DNA from: Alicyclobacillus sp. SP_1
GTDB lineage: Bacteria > Bacillota > Bacilli > Alicyclobacillales > Alicyclobacillaceae
Assembly: GCF_024706985.1 (NCBI RefSeq)
Contig: NZ_JAMCCX010000061.1
Location: 107,182 to 171,181, forward strand
Direction of reading: 5' to 3'
DNA: 64,000 nucleotides
The translations under genes were made by a program, and so were the position numbers. Under the pieces are notes generated by a model. That model was given only the letters and a program-made list of their open reading frames with translations. It had not been told where the DNA came from and did no database searches. Of this stretch, positions 51,823 to 60,896 are shown one piece after another (the stretch's first letter is position 1; each line of letters opens with the position of its first letter).

Positions 51823-52908
51823 ATGAATCGGATGGCCAATTCGCCCATCGCTTCGAACTACGAATCGTCTGCCATGTCTGCCAATGCTCATCGCCATCCT
51901 TACGTTTCCGTCGTTGTTCCGGCATTCAACGAAGAAGGTTCGATAGAAGCGACGTATCGCCGTTTGACGGACGTTCTAACGGGTTTAGAAGTGCGCTATG
52001 AACTTATCTTTGTGAATGATGGGTCGACAGACAACACGCTCGACCTTTTGGAGCGAGCGGCCACTGCCGATCCTTGTGTGAAAATTGTCGATTTTTCCCG
52101 CAACTTTGGGCATCAAATTGCGGTGACCGCGGGGATTGACCATGCTCGCGGAGATGTGGTCGTGCTGATTGATGCAGACCTTCAAGATCCCCCTGAGTTA
52201 ATCGCCGAATTTTTGGATAAGTGGCGGGAAGGCTATGATGTGGTCTATGCCATCCGCCAACGCCGCGAAGGTGAGACCTGGTTCAAGCGAGTCACAGCCC
52301 ATTGGTTCTATCGTGTCTTGAGGAGCATGACGGACATTGACATCCCGCTCGACACAGGTGACTTTCGCTTGATGAGTCGAGACGTTGCGACGACGTTGTC
52401 GCGCATTCGCGAGCGGCATCGCTTTTTGAGAGGCATGATTTCGTGGATTGGCTATCGCCAAGTGGGTATTCCGTATCAGCGCGCGGAGCGCTTCGCAGGA
52501 GACTCAAAATATCCACTGCGCAAGATGATCAAATTCTCGGTAGACGGCATCACGTCGTTTTCTTTCCGCCCCTTACAATTTGCGACGCAAGCTGGTTTGG
52601 TGGTCGCGGTTTGCGGATTTCTCGGTATCTTTTTCGTCCTCTTTGAGAAGCTCTTTACCCACGATACCATTACCGGCTGGGCATCTTTAATGGTCGTGGT
52701 CCTCTTTCTCGGAGGTATTCAACTGCTGATGCTGGGCATCTTAGGTGAATACATCGGGCGAATCTACGATGAGGTTCGTGGTCGACCTATGTACATCGTG
52801 CGGCAGACGAAAAATTTTGAGGCGGATACGTCTGAGACGACGATGAGCTCAGGTCTGGCAGGACAAGCCGATACGCACGTCGTACGGGAATGGCGACGCG
52901 ACCTATGA
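51823..52908 (+). CDS. GtrB/CsbB-like polyprenyl-phosphate glycosyltransferase
   Basis: This 361-residue protein has a family 2 catalytic domain (about 20-250; VSVVVPAFNEEGSIEATY, VNDGSTDNTLDLL, DADLQDPPELIAEF) and two C-terminal membrane helices (LVVAVCGFLGIFFVLF and LMVVVLFLGGIQLLMLGILGEYIGR). This is the DPM1/GtrB/CsbB layout that loads a sugar onto undecaprenyl phosphate on the inner face. ATG 51823 follows GAGAGGAGC. It lies 81 bases after the GtrA fusion and probably supplies its donor lipid. Confidence 0.93.
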   Translation: MNRMANSPIASNYESSAMSANAHRHPYVSVVVPAFNEEGSIEATYRRLTDVLTGLEVRYELIFVNDGSTDNTLDLLERAATADPCVKIVDFSRNFGHQIAVTAGIDHARGDVVVLIDADLQDPPELIAEFLDKWREGYDVVYAIRQRREGETWFKRVTAHWFYRVLRSMTDIDIPLDTGDFRLMSRDVATTLSRIRERHRFLRGMISWIGYRQVGIPYQRAERFAGDSKYPLRKMIKFSVDGITSFSFRPLQFATQAGLVVAVCGFLGIFFVLFEKLFTHDTITGWASLMVVVLFLGGIQLLMLGILGEYIGRIYDEVRGRPMYIVRQTKNFEADTSETTMSSGLAGQADTHVVREWRRDL

Positions 52909-52996
52909 ATGCACCCTTAGTCTGTGAAGAAAAATAGTTTGCAAAACGGTCATGATTTGTGTCCAATTTTGTCACATGTCTGATAAGATACACAGT

Positions 52997-53050
52997 ATTC
53001 GCGGGCGGTTGTCCCGCCGAACGCTGGAGTCTATAGAGACCGGCGCGAAT
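52997..53050 (+). other. possible structured leader upstream of MFS gene
   Basis: ATTCGCG (52997-53003) pairs with CGCGAAT (53044-53050), enclosing hairpin GGCGG/CCGCC (53004-53008/53014-53018) and stem CGCTGG/CCGGCG (53022-53027/53040-53045). No known riboswitch consensus was recognised. The outer and second stems share two bases, so they compete. Confidence 0.4.
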
Positions 53051-53103
53051 GGTGAGAGCTGCTTTGTGAAACTATAGGGGGTATGGGAAGGGGAGATTTT
53101 TGT

Positions 53104-54420
53104 ATGGCATCGGGTGTAGTTGGCCATCAGGGTGAGAAGTGGACAGGGACGGACGGCTGGCTCTTTTGGTCTTTCGGGCTGGGAATGTTGCTCGAAAACT
53201 ATATTTTTTCGATAGCTCCGATTGCTACCGGTTGGGTTCATGTTCCGAAGTATCTTGACTCTTTGCTGCTGTCATGGGCGCCCATTTGGCTCATTATTGG
53301 AATTATCATTTTTGGCCCGATAGCAGACCGGTACGGACGGAAATCGACTTTTTACCTGACGATGGGTCTATACGCAGTCGGCGGAATCATCTTAATTTTT
53401 TCGACGACCTACCTTGTGCTTCTCATCTCACTCGCACTGTTGTTGCTAGCTTCTGGTGGCGAGATGAACACCATCATGGTTGCCTCACACGAGATGATGC
53501 CAGCGATGCATCGCGGCAAGACCATGATGATGGAACTTAACTTCATCAATCTGGGAGCTTTCTTGGTGGGTATTCTCGGAGTTGTTTCATCGGCGTGGAG
53601 TTCGTCACACGCTTTCCAGAAGGGAACCGTAGGCGTTGCCATTTTGATTGTCTTGTTCGTCCTCTTCTTGGCTCGTACGCGGACACCAGAATCGCTGAGG
53701 TGGTTGGTCCGTCGCGGACAGACGGAAAGAGCACACGCGGAGGCGGTGCGATACTATGGCGAAGAACAAGGAATGATTCGGCTGACGCCAGTGCAGGAGC
53801 GGGTGGTCACGGCACCCCAATCCAATCGCAAGCGGGTTTCTCTATCCATTCGTTTTTTGGTGACTTTGACGACAGCGTTTGCTGGTTCTGCTGGTTTTGG
53901 TCTCATGACGTACACGCTTGGCCCCAACTTCTTTCCTAAGTTGACGTCACTCATCATCTTAATCGCGGGTGGAACAGGGTTCATTTCCGGATTCTTCGGA
54001 CTCTGGGCGGACCGTCTCAGTCGCAAAAATCTTCTTCTGACTGGGTATCTCGGGACATTCTTGGTGACTGTGCTCATCTATTTCACGGTCGGGACGTGGA
54101 GCAAGAGCATTGCATTTTTCATGATTTTGCTGGTCGTGTTGAACGTTTTCGTCAACATTGGATATCTCACCGAAGACGCGCTCAAAGGGGAAGTCTGGCC
54201 GACGGCTCGAAGAGGCACATACACAGCCATCGTTCGCTTCATTTCCATCGGGTTCTACATTCCGGTCATCTACATTTCCGGTGCGGCAAGTCTCAAAGGT
54301 AACATGATTTTAAACATCGGCATATGGGCCATTGGCCTGATTGGAGCCTTGGTCTGGTTGGCAAAAGGAATTGAGACTGGCAAAGGCGTGTCAATTGAAG
54401 AAGCATCCCTTGAGAATTGA
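53104..54420 (+). CDS. MFS transporter, sugar/metabolite:H+ symporter type
   Basis: This protein of about 438 residues has 12 predicted spans, motif A as GPIADRYGRKSTF in the first cytoplasmic loop and a second copy GLWADRLSRKN after span 8. LARTRTPESLRWLVRRGQ between the halves is typical of the sugar-porter-like branch. The substrate is unknown. ATG 53104 has AAGGGGAG upstream and is preferred over ATG 53083. A terminator follows at 54537. Confidence 0.9.
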   Translation: MASGVVGHQGEKWTGTDGWLFWSFGLGMLLENYIFSIAPIATGWVHVPKYLDSLLLSWAPIWLIIGIIIFGPIADRYGRKSTFYLTMGLYAVGGIILIFSTTYLVLLISLALLLLASGGEMNTIMVASHEMMPAMHRGKTMMMELNFINLGAFLVGILGVVSSAWSSSHAFQKGTVGVAILIVLFVLFLARTRTPESLRWLVRRGQTERAHAEAVRYYGEEQGMIRLTPVQERVVTAPQSNRKRVSLSIRFLVTLTTAFAGSAGFGLMTYTLGPNFFPKLTSLIILIAGGTGFISGFFGLWADRLSRKNLLLTGYLGTFLVTVLIYFTVGTWSKSIAFFMILLVVLNVFVNIGYLTEDALKGEVWPTARRGTYTAIVRFISIGFYIPVIYISGAASLKGNMILNIGIWAIGLIGALVWLAKGIETGKGVSIEEASLEN

Positions 54421-54536
54421 CGGTAAAAGCTGTGTTTTCTGTTTGATGCATCCACCTTTGTTAACGGCTCGGAGTTGTACACGACTGCATCGCTGTGCAA
54501 AGTCATCGATAGTCAGTCGCCCTTATTCCTATCGAG

Positions 54537-54563
54537 AATCGCCCCCAAGCAGGGGCGATTTTT
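54537..54563 (+). terminator. rho-independent terminator
   Basis: AATCGCCCC pairs perfectly with GGGGCGATT, followed by TTTG. Confidence 0.9.
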
Positions 54564-54664
54564 GTATGCGTTCTAATCTCTCGTATTAATACGGTGAGCC
54601 TGTTGAGCGTCGCAATTAGGAGAAGCTAACTGGATGTCGCCGTGCTTAAAAATCGCACAAAACA

Positions 54665-54707
54665 TTTACTTTAGCTTCACGCTATCTTTACATTTCCCCA
54701 TTATGAT
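54665..54707 (+). promoter_or_regulatory. Pho-box-type promoter
   Basis: Three hexamers close to the PhoP consensus TT(A/T/C)ACA, namely TTTACT (54665), TTCACG (54676) and TTTACA (54687), recur at exactly 11 bases; a weaker CGCACA precedes at 54654. The -10 box TATGAT (54702-54707) begins ten bases after the last repeat and there is no good -35, as expected for PhoP-activated promoters. Transcription would begin near 54714, about 136 bases before the MFS start codon. Confidence 0.7.
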
Positions 54708-54807
54708 ACGCAGTGTCAGGATCTTCATCATCATTGCTTCCTTATATCAGCTATGCCGAGGGTACTCTGCAAAATGCATTCGTATGGACCAGACAGGGGA
54801 GGTGGAT

Positions 54808-54840
54808 GATTCACGCGGGCGTGTTCGTCCGTGGTGAATC
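54808..54840 (+). other. hairpin between GGGGAGG and the MFS start
   Basis: GATTCAC (54808-54814) pairs with GTGAATC (54834-54840), with further partial pairing inside. It separates a strong ribosome site (GGGGAGG, 54797-54803) from ATG 54850. A 22-codon frame from ATG 54806 (MIHAGVFVRGESVEEW...) uses that site and overlaps the MFS start. Confidence 0.5.
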
Positions 54841-54849
54841 GGTAGAAGA

Positions 54850-56247
54850 ATGGCCCAAAGCGGGAATGTGGTAGATGCGCTGAATGATGCGCCGCTCGGA
54901 CTCTTTCATTTGCGAGCAGTTATTACAGCAGGATTAGGTTTTTTCACAGACGCGTATGACTTATTCATTATTGGCGCAGCACTCGCACTTATTAAGACGC
55001 AGTGGCATCTGACAAGTACGGAAATAGGTTGGGTTGGTAGTGCGACGCTCATCGCGACGTTTGTTGGAGCTTTCGTGTTTGGCCGTTTGGCCGATGTGTA
55101 TGGTCGTAAGAAGTTATATGGATTAGAAGCGTTGATTATGGGAATTGGAGCGATTCTCTGCGCATTTGCCCCAAACGTCATCTGGCTGATTATCTTTCGC
55201 GTGGTCATGGGCCTGGGTATTGGCGGAGACTATCCGGTCAGTGTGGTCATTATGTCTGAGTTCTCGAACACAAAAGACCGTGGTAAGACGGTCGGTATGG
55301 TATTCTCGATGCAAGCTATCGGTACGGTTGTAGGACCGATGGTGGCTATCGCTCTCATTGGAGCCGGTGTCCCACATGACTTGGCGTGGCGCTGGATGCT
55401 GGGTCTGGGAGCGATTCCTGCTTTGTTCGTCATCTATCTGCGCCGCACCTTGCCAGAGTCTCCGCGTTACGAAGCACAAGTGCGTGGACGTGAGTCAGAA
55501 GCGGTCAAGAGCATTCGTGACTATTCCAACGGTGCGGTCAATCCATCCGTCGGTTCCGCTCGCGTGGAGCGCATGACCTTTGGGCAGTTTATCAGCAATC
55601 CACGATATCTTCTCCTGTTGCTGGGTACAGCTGGTTCTTGGTTTGTGTTCGACTATGCGTACTATGGCAACACGATATCGACAAATGCCATCCTGAAGCT
55701 TGTCTCCCCGCACATGTCACTGATTCAATCGGAGTCCCTGTCACTTCTTATCTTTGCCATTGCGGCTGTTCCGGGATACATTCTCGCCTTTGTGTCCATG
55801 GATAGAATAGGACACAAGCGACTTCAACTGATAGGGTTCTTCGTCATGGGATTGATGTTCTTGTTGATTGGTGTCGTGCCTGGCGTGGCCAGTTCCTTGG
55901 CTCCCTTCATCATCCTTTACGGTATCAGCTACTTCTTCGCGGAGTTTGGGCCGAATACGACGACCTTCGTCATGGCCGCAGAGGTTTATCCGGTATCGAT
56001 GCGAACGACCGGTCATGGTATGTCCGCAGGATTTGCCAAAATCGGTGCCTTTATCGGAGTCTTCCTCTTCCCGGTCCTGAGCGGTGCGCTGGGTCTGAAA
56101 GGGACGCTCGACATTACGTTCGTCTTCGCGCTCGCTGGTGTCTTGTTGACGCTTGTCTTGCCGGAGCCTGCAGGTAAGTCGATGGAGAGTATCTCCCACC
56201 AGTCTGAGACTGCGCCCGTTGCTAAGACGATTTCACCCGGAGCGTAA
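54850..56247 (+). CDS. MFS phosphate:H+ symporter (PHS family, Pho84-like)
   Basis: This 465-residue protein has 12 spans. It carries signatures of the phosphate:H+ symporter family: GFFTDAYDLFIIGAAL in span 1, GRLADVYGRKKLYG, GLGIGGDYPVSVVIMSEF in span 4, and FGPNTTTFVMAAEVYPV and MRTTGHGMSAGFAKIGAF in the second half. A Pho-box-like promoter precedes it, supporting phosphate uptake under starvation. The ribosome site directly before ATG 54850 is weak (GTAGAAGA). A perfect terminator follows. Confidence 0.9.
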   Translation: MAQSGNVVDALNDAPLGLFHLRAVITAGLGFFTDAYDLFIIGAALALIKTQWHLTSTEIGWVGSATLIATFVGAFVFGRLADVYGRKKLYGLEALIMGIGAILCAFAPNVIWLIIFRVVMGLGIGGDYPVSVVIMSEFSNTKDRGKTVGMVFSMQAIGTVVGPMVAIALIGAGVPHDLAWRWMLGLGAIPALFVIYLRRTLPESPRYEAQVRGRESEAVKSIRDYSNGAVNPSVGSARVERMTFGQFISNPRYLLLLLGTAGSWFVFDYAYYGNTISTNAILKLVSPHMSLIQSESLSLLIFAIAAVPGYILAFVSMDRIGHKRLQLIGFFVMGLMFLLIGVVPGVASSLAPFIILYGISYFFAEFGPNTTTFVMAAEVYPVSMRTTGHGMSAGFAKIGAFIGVFLFPVLSGALGLKGTLDITFVFALAGVLLTLVLPEPAGKSMESISHQSETAPVAKTISPGA

Positions 56248-56324
56248 GACGAATAACAAGAAGTCTACGTCTGCACCTGTGCGGTACAAGTGCTTCCTAA
56301 AAGTCTTCGACAACACATCGACTC

Positions 56325-56361
56325 AGAAGAAGCCCTCTGCTCTAAGAGGGCTTCTTCTTTT
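56325..56361 (+). terminator. rho-independent terminator
   Basis: AGAAGAAGCCCTCT pairs with AGAGGGCTTCTTCT around a six-base loop and ends TTT. Confidence 0.93.
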
Positions 56362-56455
56362 AGATAGCATGAGAGTTTCTCGCCGTGCGTCGTCAGTTTG
56401 GTGCTCCTAGAGAACAGAGGTAAAATAAGAGTACGTCAAAGGGAGTGATCGTTTC

Positions 56456-57466
56456 ATGCCAAACAACGTCCAGATAAGACTTGCCAGTCGCCCGAAAGGT
56501 ATGCCGACCGAAGAAACATTTTCTGTGGTGGAAGCGCAAGTACCAACACCAGGACCGGGCGAAGTGTTGGTCAAGACTCTCTATCTTTCCGTAGATCCGT
56601 ACATGCGTGGCAGAATGAGCGACGCGAAATCGTACGTCCCTCCGTTTGTCGTTGGAGATGTGTTGACGGGCGGTGTGGTTGGGCAGGTTGTGGAGTCGCA
56701 CAACGACAAGTTTCATGTCGGTGAATTTGTGCTCGGGGAGTTGGGTTGGCAACATTACAATCTTAGTTCCGGACGACTCACGAAGCTCAATGCAGACCTA
56801 GCTCCGCTGACCGCGTACTTAGGGGTCTTGGGGATGCCTGGAATGACTGCTTATTTTGGACTGCTGGACATCGGTCGACCCAAAGCGGGGGAGACCGTGG
56901 TGGTTTCCGGTGCGGCGGGTGCGGTCGGGAGTCTTGTTGGGCAGATTGCCAAGTTGAAAGGCTGTCGAGTGGTTGGTATAGCGGGATCGGACGATAAAAA
57001 TCGCTATCTTGAGTCGGAATTGGGTTTCGACGCAACGATCAACTACAAGACGGTGGATTCACTTCGCAAGGCAGTCGCTGCAGCTTGCCCGGAAGGCGTC
57101 GATGTCTATTTTGACAATGTGGGTGGCGACATCACAGATGCAGTGTTTCTTCACTTGAACGACTTCTCCAGAGTCGCTTTGTGCGGACAGATTGCTGGGT
57201 ACAATGCGGAGAAAGTGGAAATGGGTCCGAGGCTACTGTCACAGTTGCTGATTCATCGAGTGCTTCTTAAAGGTTTCATTGTCAGCGACTACCATGCGGA
57301 TTACGGCAAAGCCGCAGTCGAGATGGCAGGATGGCTAAAGGAAGGCAAGTTGAAGTACAAAGAGACCATTGTGGATGGGCTTGAGCATGCACCCCAAGCT
57401 TTTCTTGGTCTGTTCCGGGGCGACAACATTGGGAAGCAGTTGGTGCGCGTTGCTATGCCGGAGTGA
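56456..57466 (+). CDS. NADP-dependent medium-chain oxidoreductase (YfmJ/CurA-like)
   Basis: This 336-residue zinc-free MDR enzyme has VDPYMRGRMSDAKSYVPPF (substrate side) and the Rossmann motif VVVSGAAGAVGSLVGQIAKLKGCRVVGIAGS at about 147-177, then YFDNVGGDI. It matches leukotriene-B4-dehydrogenase/CurA/YfmJ enzymes that reduce double bonds of enones. It lies 51 bases before the UbiB-like gene on the same strand and may share its transcript. Confidence 0.93.
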   Translation: MPNNVQIRLASRPKGMPTEETFSVVEAQVPTPGPGEVLVKTLYLSVDPYMRGRMSDAKSYVPPFVVGDVLTGGVVGQVVESHNDKFHVGEFVLGELGWQHYNLSSGRLTKLNADLAPLTAYLGVLGMPGMTAYFGLLDIGRPKAGETVVVSGAAGAVGSLVGQIAKLKGCRVVGIAGSDDKNRYLESELGFDATINYKTVDSLRKAVAAACPEGVDVYFDNVGGDITDAVFLHLNDFSRVALCGQIAGYNAEKVEMGPRLLSQLLIHRVLLKGFIVSDYHADYGKAAVEMAGWLKEGKLKYKETIVDGLEHAPQAFLGLFRGDNIGKQLVRVAMPE

Positions 57467-57517
57467 ATGTCGGTCATGGGCGTAGCCTGACATCCCGAAA
57501 GGCGGTGATGTGGACCG

Positions 57518-59197
57518 ATGCTGACACGGTTTCCTGCGTATCGAATCTGGCTCATTGTAACCATGAGTATCAAGTTTTTTCTGCAGATATACTGGTTTAC
57601 GAAGCGATATCCGGAACCGCGCGATGCGGCTGCTCTCGAAGAGTGGGAGCGTCTACTCGTCAAGCAGGCTCGAGAATATCGCCGTGTGGCACTGAAGTTA
57701 GAAGGCTTGCTGATTAAAGTTGGCCAGTTTTTAAGCACGCGAGCGGACCTTCTGCCGGATGCCTTCTTGCATGAACTCGATAACTTGGTAGACCAAGTCC
57801 CCCCAGTTCCCTGGGAGCAAGTAGAGCATGTGCTGGCGAAGGAGTGGCGAGTTCCCTACGGGGAAATTCTCCACAAGATTTCTGTCGAGGCGGTGGCGTC
57901 TGCCTCCATCGGGGTGGTCTATCGCGGCGTGCTGCACGATGGCACAGAGGTTGCCGTCAAGGTCCGGCGTCCGGGAATTGACCGTATCATTCGTGCCGAT
58001 TTTCGGGCTACTCGAATTGTCATTTTTCTGGCGAAACGCTTTCGTAAAGTTCGCCAAGTGGCCGATTGGTCTGCACTTTATCGAGAGATGGTCGTCGTTC
58101 TTCGAGACGAGTTGAATTTTCTCAAAGAAATGGAAAACGGCGAGTATTTTTTTAAGAAATATGCAGACAATCCGATGGTGAAAGTTCCCCGCTACTTTTC
58201 GGAGTACACGACTCGAAGCGTCCTTGTGATGGAGTGGATGGACGGCAATAAAGTGTCGGATCTCGCTTATCTGGAAAAGCACCATATTTCCCGTGAAGAT
58301 TTGGCGGCAAGGTTGTTCCATGCGTTTGCCGAGCAGATATTTTACGGCGGTAAGTTTCATGCCGACCCGCATCCAGGGAATATCTTGGTGCAGCCGGATG
58401 GGTCCATTGTCTTCCTCGACTTTGGGATGATTAGCTCACTTCGCAGTGATGACGCGAAGAACATACGCAACCTCATTGAAGGAATTATGTTCAGCGACAT
58501 GAACAAAATTCTCGACAGTCTGCAGGCGTTGCGCTTTCTTTTGCCTCATGCGGATAGAGAGGCATTGTCCAGAGCCATTCGAGACCTAATGGACTTGTAT
58601 CAAAAGCAGAGCATTGGCAAGTACGACGAGACCGTGGTCGAAGAAATTCTTATCGACATTCAATCGGTCATCAAACGACAACCCATCCAATTACCGACGG
58701 AATTTGCTTTTCTCGGTCGCGCTTTATCGACGTTTGTCGGTGTATTGCACATCGTCTCGCCCGGCGTGGATATTGTGGCCCTTGGCAAGCCCTTGGTGAA
58801 GGGGTGGATTGATGAGCAGACATCTTCGACAGACGGCACGCCATGGTGGCGGCTGGCGCTGACATACGGGGCTCCTCTTCTGCGCTATCCGAAATTAATC
58901 GAGGATGCTCTCGAGGTACCCGTCAAACGGCTCGCATTTGAAGAGATGCAGCACGAAGAAACGGTCCATGGCATATATTTGTCACGAAATCGCCTATACT
59001 GCGTGATGTTTTTCCTTGTCTCTGTGGTATTGTTCATGATAAGTCTGTGGTTGCATAACACTTTGGCGGAATACATCAGTGCTGGACTAGCTTTCGTGGC
59101 CTTCATCATGGTTGCGTTTACGCACGTGCAGCATCGTCGCTTTTTGCGGACGCTGTCTGACCGCCGACGATTGCGTTATGGCAGAAACGGATTGTAA
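57518..59197 (+). CDS. UbiB/AarF/ABC1-family atypical kinase
   Basis: The 559-residue protein has the KxGQ motif LIKVGQFLSTRADLLP near residue 65, the atypical P-loop region ASIGVVYRGVLHDGTEVAVKVRRPG with the Lys (about 125-150), LVMEWMDG, the catalytic FHADPHPGNILV and the metal-binding VFLDFGMIS. Two C-terminal helices (MFFLVSVVLFMISLWL, ISAGLAFVAFIMVAF) anchor it in the membrane. Family members are ATPases that aid quinone or lipid biosynthesis; no ubiquinone or menaquinone gene is adjacent here. Confidence 0.93.
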   Translation: MLTRFPAYRIWLIVTMSIKFFLQIYWFTKRYPEPRDAAALEEWERLLVKQAREYRRVALKLEGLLIKVGQFLSTRADLLPDAFLHELDNLVDQVPPVPWEQVEHVLAKEWRVPYGEILHKISVEAVASASIGVVYRGVLHDGTEVAVKVRRPGIDRIIRADFRATRIVIFLAKRFRKVRQVADWSALYREMVVVLRDELNFLKEMENGEYFFKKYADNPMVKVPRYFSEYTTRSVLVMEWMDGNKVSDLAYLEKHHISREDLAARLFHAFAEQIFYGGKFHADPHPGNILVQPDGSIVFLDFGMISSLRSDDAKNIRNLIEGIMFSDMNKILDSLQALRFLLPHADREALSRAIRDLMDLYQKQSIGKYDETVVEEILIDIQSVIKRQPIQLPTEFAFLGRALSTFVGVLHIVSPGVDIVALGKPLVKGWIDEQTSSTDGTPWWRLALTYGAPLLRYPKLIEDALEVPVKRLAFEEMQHEETVHGIYLSRNRLYCVMFFLVSVVLFMISLWLHNTLAEYISAGLAFVAFIMVAFTHVQHRRFLRTLSDRRRLRYGRNGL

Positions 59198-59338
59198 CTC
59201 AGGTAAGCCGCGAGTGGCGTTATCAAACCCTGTCTGTGAATTAAAGATTGCGGCACGTGGCAAAGTGCATTCGGCGGGGTACGCACTGTATGAAGTGTCT
59301 CGAAGCTAGGGAACATGTCAAGAGGGAGGCGATTTGAC

Positions 59339-59602
59339 ATGACAGAAGAGCGTGTGTTGAAGCAGGCGGAACAGTCTGTCGGTCCCTTCGAATGGAAGCT
59401 AGAAGGGTTAGAAGATGGGTATCGCGTGACGTTTCGCGGCAACTCCGAAAAGTTAAAAGTTCAGCGCCGTGTGGCAGGGTCGTTCATCGCGTTTCTGCAG
59501 CAGTTGGACCGAGCTGGCTTTTGGGTCCCGTTCCCATTTCGATGGATGTTGCGTTTTTGGGACCGCTATAATGGTCGTTCATCCTTTAAAAAGTCTGCTT
59601 GA
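59339..59602 (+). CDS. small soluble protein, unknown function
   Basis: This 87-residue protein has a probable alpha/beta fold (WKLEGLEDGYRVTFRGNSEKLKVQRRVAGSFIAFLQQLDRAGFWVPFP) and a basic tail. GGGAGG lies before ATG 59339. No family is recognised. It follows the UbiB-like gene on the same strand. Confidence 0.6.
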   Translation: MTEERVLKQAEQSVGPFEWKLEGLEDGYRVTFRGNSEKLKVQRRVAGSFIAFLQQLDRAGFWVPFPFRWMLRFWDRYNGRSSFKKSA

Positions 59603-59679
59603 ACGACCGTCCAGTTTGAGTTGTCTACAGGACCAGCACTCGGTGATGCAGCATTCTAAAGCAATAGGAACCTGTGTCT

Positions 59680-59706
59680 GGGCATTCGCGAGGATGCCTT
59701 TTTTTT
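59680..59706 (+). terminator. probable rho-independent terminator
   Basis: GGCAT/ATGCC with an eight-base loop, then eight Ts; the stem is short but the T-run is strong. Confidence 0.7.
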
Positions 59707-59810
59707 GCGCACTTTTTATTGACTATGTAGTATAATTAAGAGGTAGGTATGCTGCAAAATGGCGAAGTCACGCCACTTCGTCTGAAAAACGTGTGAGAGG
59801 AGTCTTGAAG

Positions 59811-60896
59811 ATGTCTATTCTGTCACCAACATCATCGGTTTCCGCGCTGTTTCCGCATAGAGAAAAGTTTCCGAGTGACGACACTGTTTTTCCCATCAGC
59901 TGGTATCCAATCGCTTGGGCAAGTCAACTCAAAGACAAACCTGTCAAGCGCCGGGTCGTCGGCAGAGATGTGGTCGTCTATCGCGACAGCAAAGGCCAGA
60001 TTCACGCGTTGGAAGCGTACTGTGCCCATCGTGGAGCAGATTTGTCATTGGGCAAGTGCGTAGCGGATGGCATTCAGTGCGCTTATCATGGCTGGCAGTT
60101 CAATGCGGAGGGTCACTGCACGAAAATCCCAGCCCATCCCAATCGACCAATACCTGAGTTTGCAAAGATACGTGCCTATCCTGTTCAGGAGAGAGCTGGA
60201 TTAATTTGGATTTACCCGGACGATCTTGATGTGCCTCCAGACCTCAAACTCTTTTCGGAGTTAGAGCAACCAGAGTTAGTTTTGGTTCCCTATGAGCAGA
60301 CTTGGAAAGCGCACTTGACTCGCGTTGTGGAAAGTGTCCTGGATGTAGCCCATCTCGCGTTTGTCCACAAGTCCACGATTGGTAAGCGTCTTTCCGAAGA
60401 AATTAAGTTGGTTGATTTTGACGTGCAGGAACAAAATCAAATTGTCATTCGCAACGGGGGAGGCCTTCTGGAATATCAGTTTCCTCAGCAGTGGATACTG
60501 CGGCCATCGACTCCAAGTAAGAGTCAGTTCATTAACTATGTGACCTTTTGTCCCGTCGACTCGGATACGACCATCATCTTCGGATACGCTGGCAGGACTT
60601 TTCTGCGCAAGATGCCGTTTATGAATCCCATCTTTCGGCGGTATAGCTTGAAGGTGCTGACGGAGGACAAGGCCGTGGTGGAGAGCCAACATCCTCGCCC
60701 CATTCCCGAAGCATTGCGGATGGAAGCGCATGTGCCTGCGGATGGACCGCAAGTTCGATTTCGCCAGCGCTGGTTTCAGTTTCTGGCCAGCGAAGAGCCG
60801 AGAATCATCTTACATCCCGGCTCTTCTCAGCCAGAGAAGACGGGCGGTCAAGTCGTAGGGGAACCGCATGCCCCCAGTTCGCACACCCTGAGTTAA
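59811..60896 (+). CDS. Rieske [2Fe-2S] non-heme iron oxygenase alpha-subunit-like protein
   Basis: This 361-residue protein has an N-terminal Rieske domain with CAHRGADLSLGKC...CAYHGW (Cys-x-His and Cys-x2-His ligands, about 74-95) and a C-terminal catalytic domain with non-heme iron ligands probably in ESVLDVAHLAFVHKS. The layout resembles PaO-type and Dmg/Van-type oxygenases that hydroxylate or demethylate hydrophobic substrates. No reductase partner lies nearby. ATG 59811 has GAGAGGAG nine bases upstream. Its stop overlaps the prolyl-tRNA synthetase stop by four bases. Confidence 0.88.
   Translation: MSILSPTSSVSALFPHREKFPSDDTVFPISWYPIAWASQLKDKPVKRRVVGRDVVVYRDSKGQIHALEAYCAHRGADLSLGKCVADGIQCAYHGWQFNAEGHCTKIPAHPNRPIPEFAKIRAYPVQERAGLIWIYPDDLDVPPDLKLFSELEQPELVLVPYEQTWKAHLTRVVESVLDVAHLAFVHKSTIGKRLSEEIKLVDFDVQEQNQIVIRNGGGLLEYQFPQQWILRPSTPSKSQFINYVTFCPVDSDTTIIFGYAGRTFLRKMPFMNPIFRRYSLKVLTEDKAVVESQHPRPIPEALRMEAHVPADGPQVRFRQRWFQFLASEEPRIILHPGSSQPEKTGGQVVGEPHAPSSHTLS

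Noticed and set aside
54634..54837. 67-codon frame in the gap before the phosphate permease
   Set aside because: It lies over the Pho-box-like promoter and -10 element; its hydrophobic run is a by-product of A/T-rich promoter sequence.
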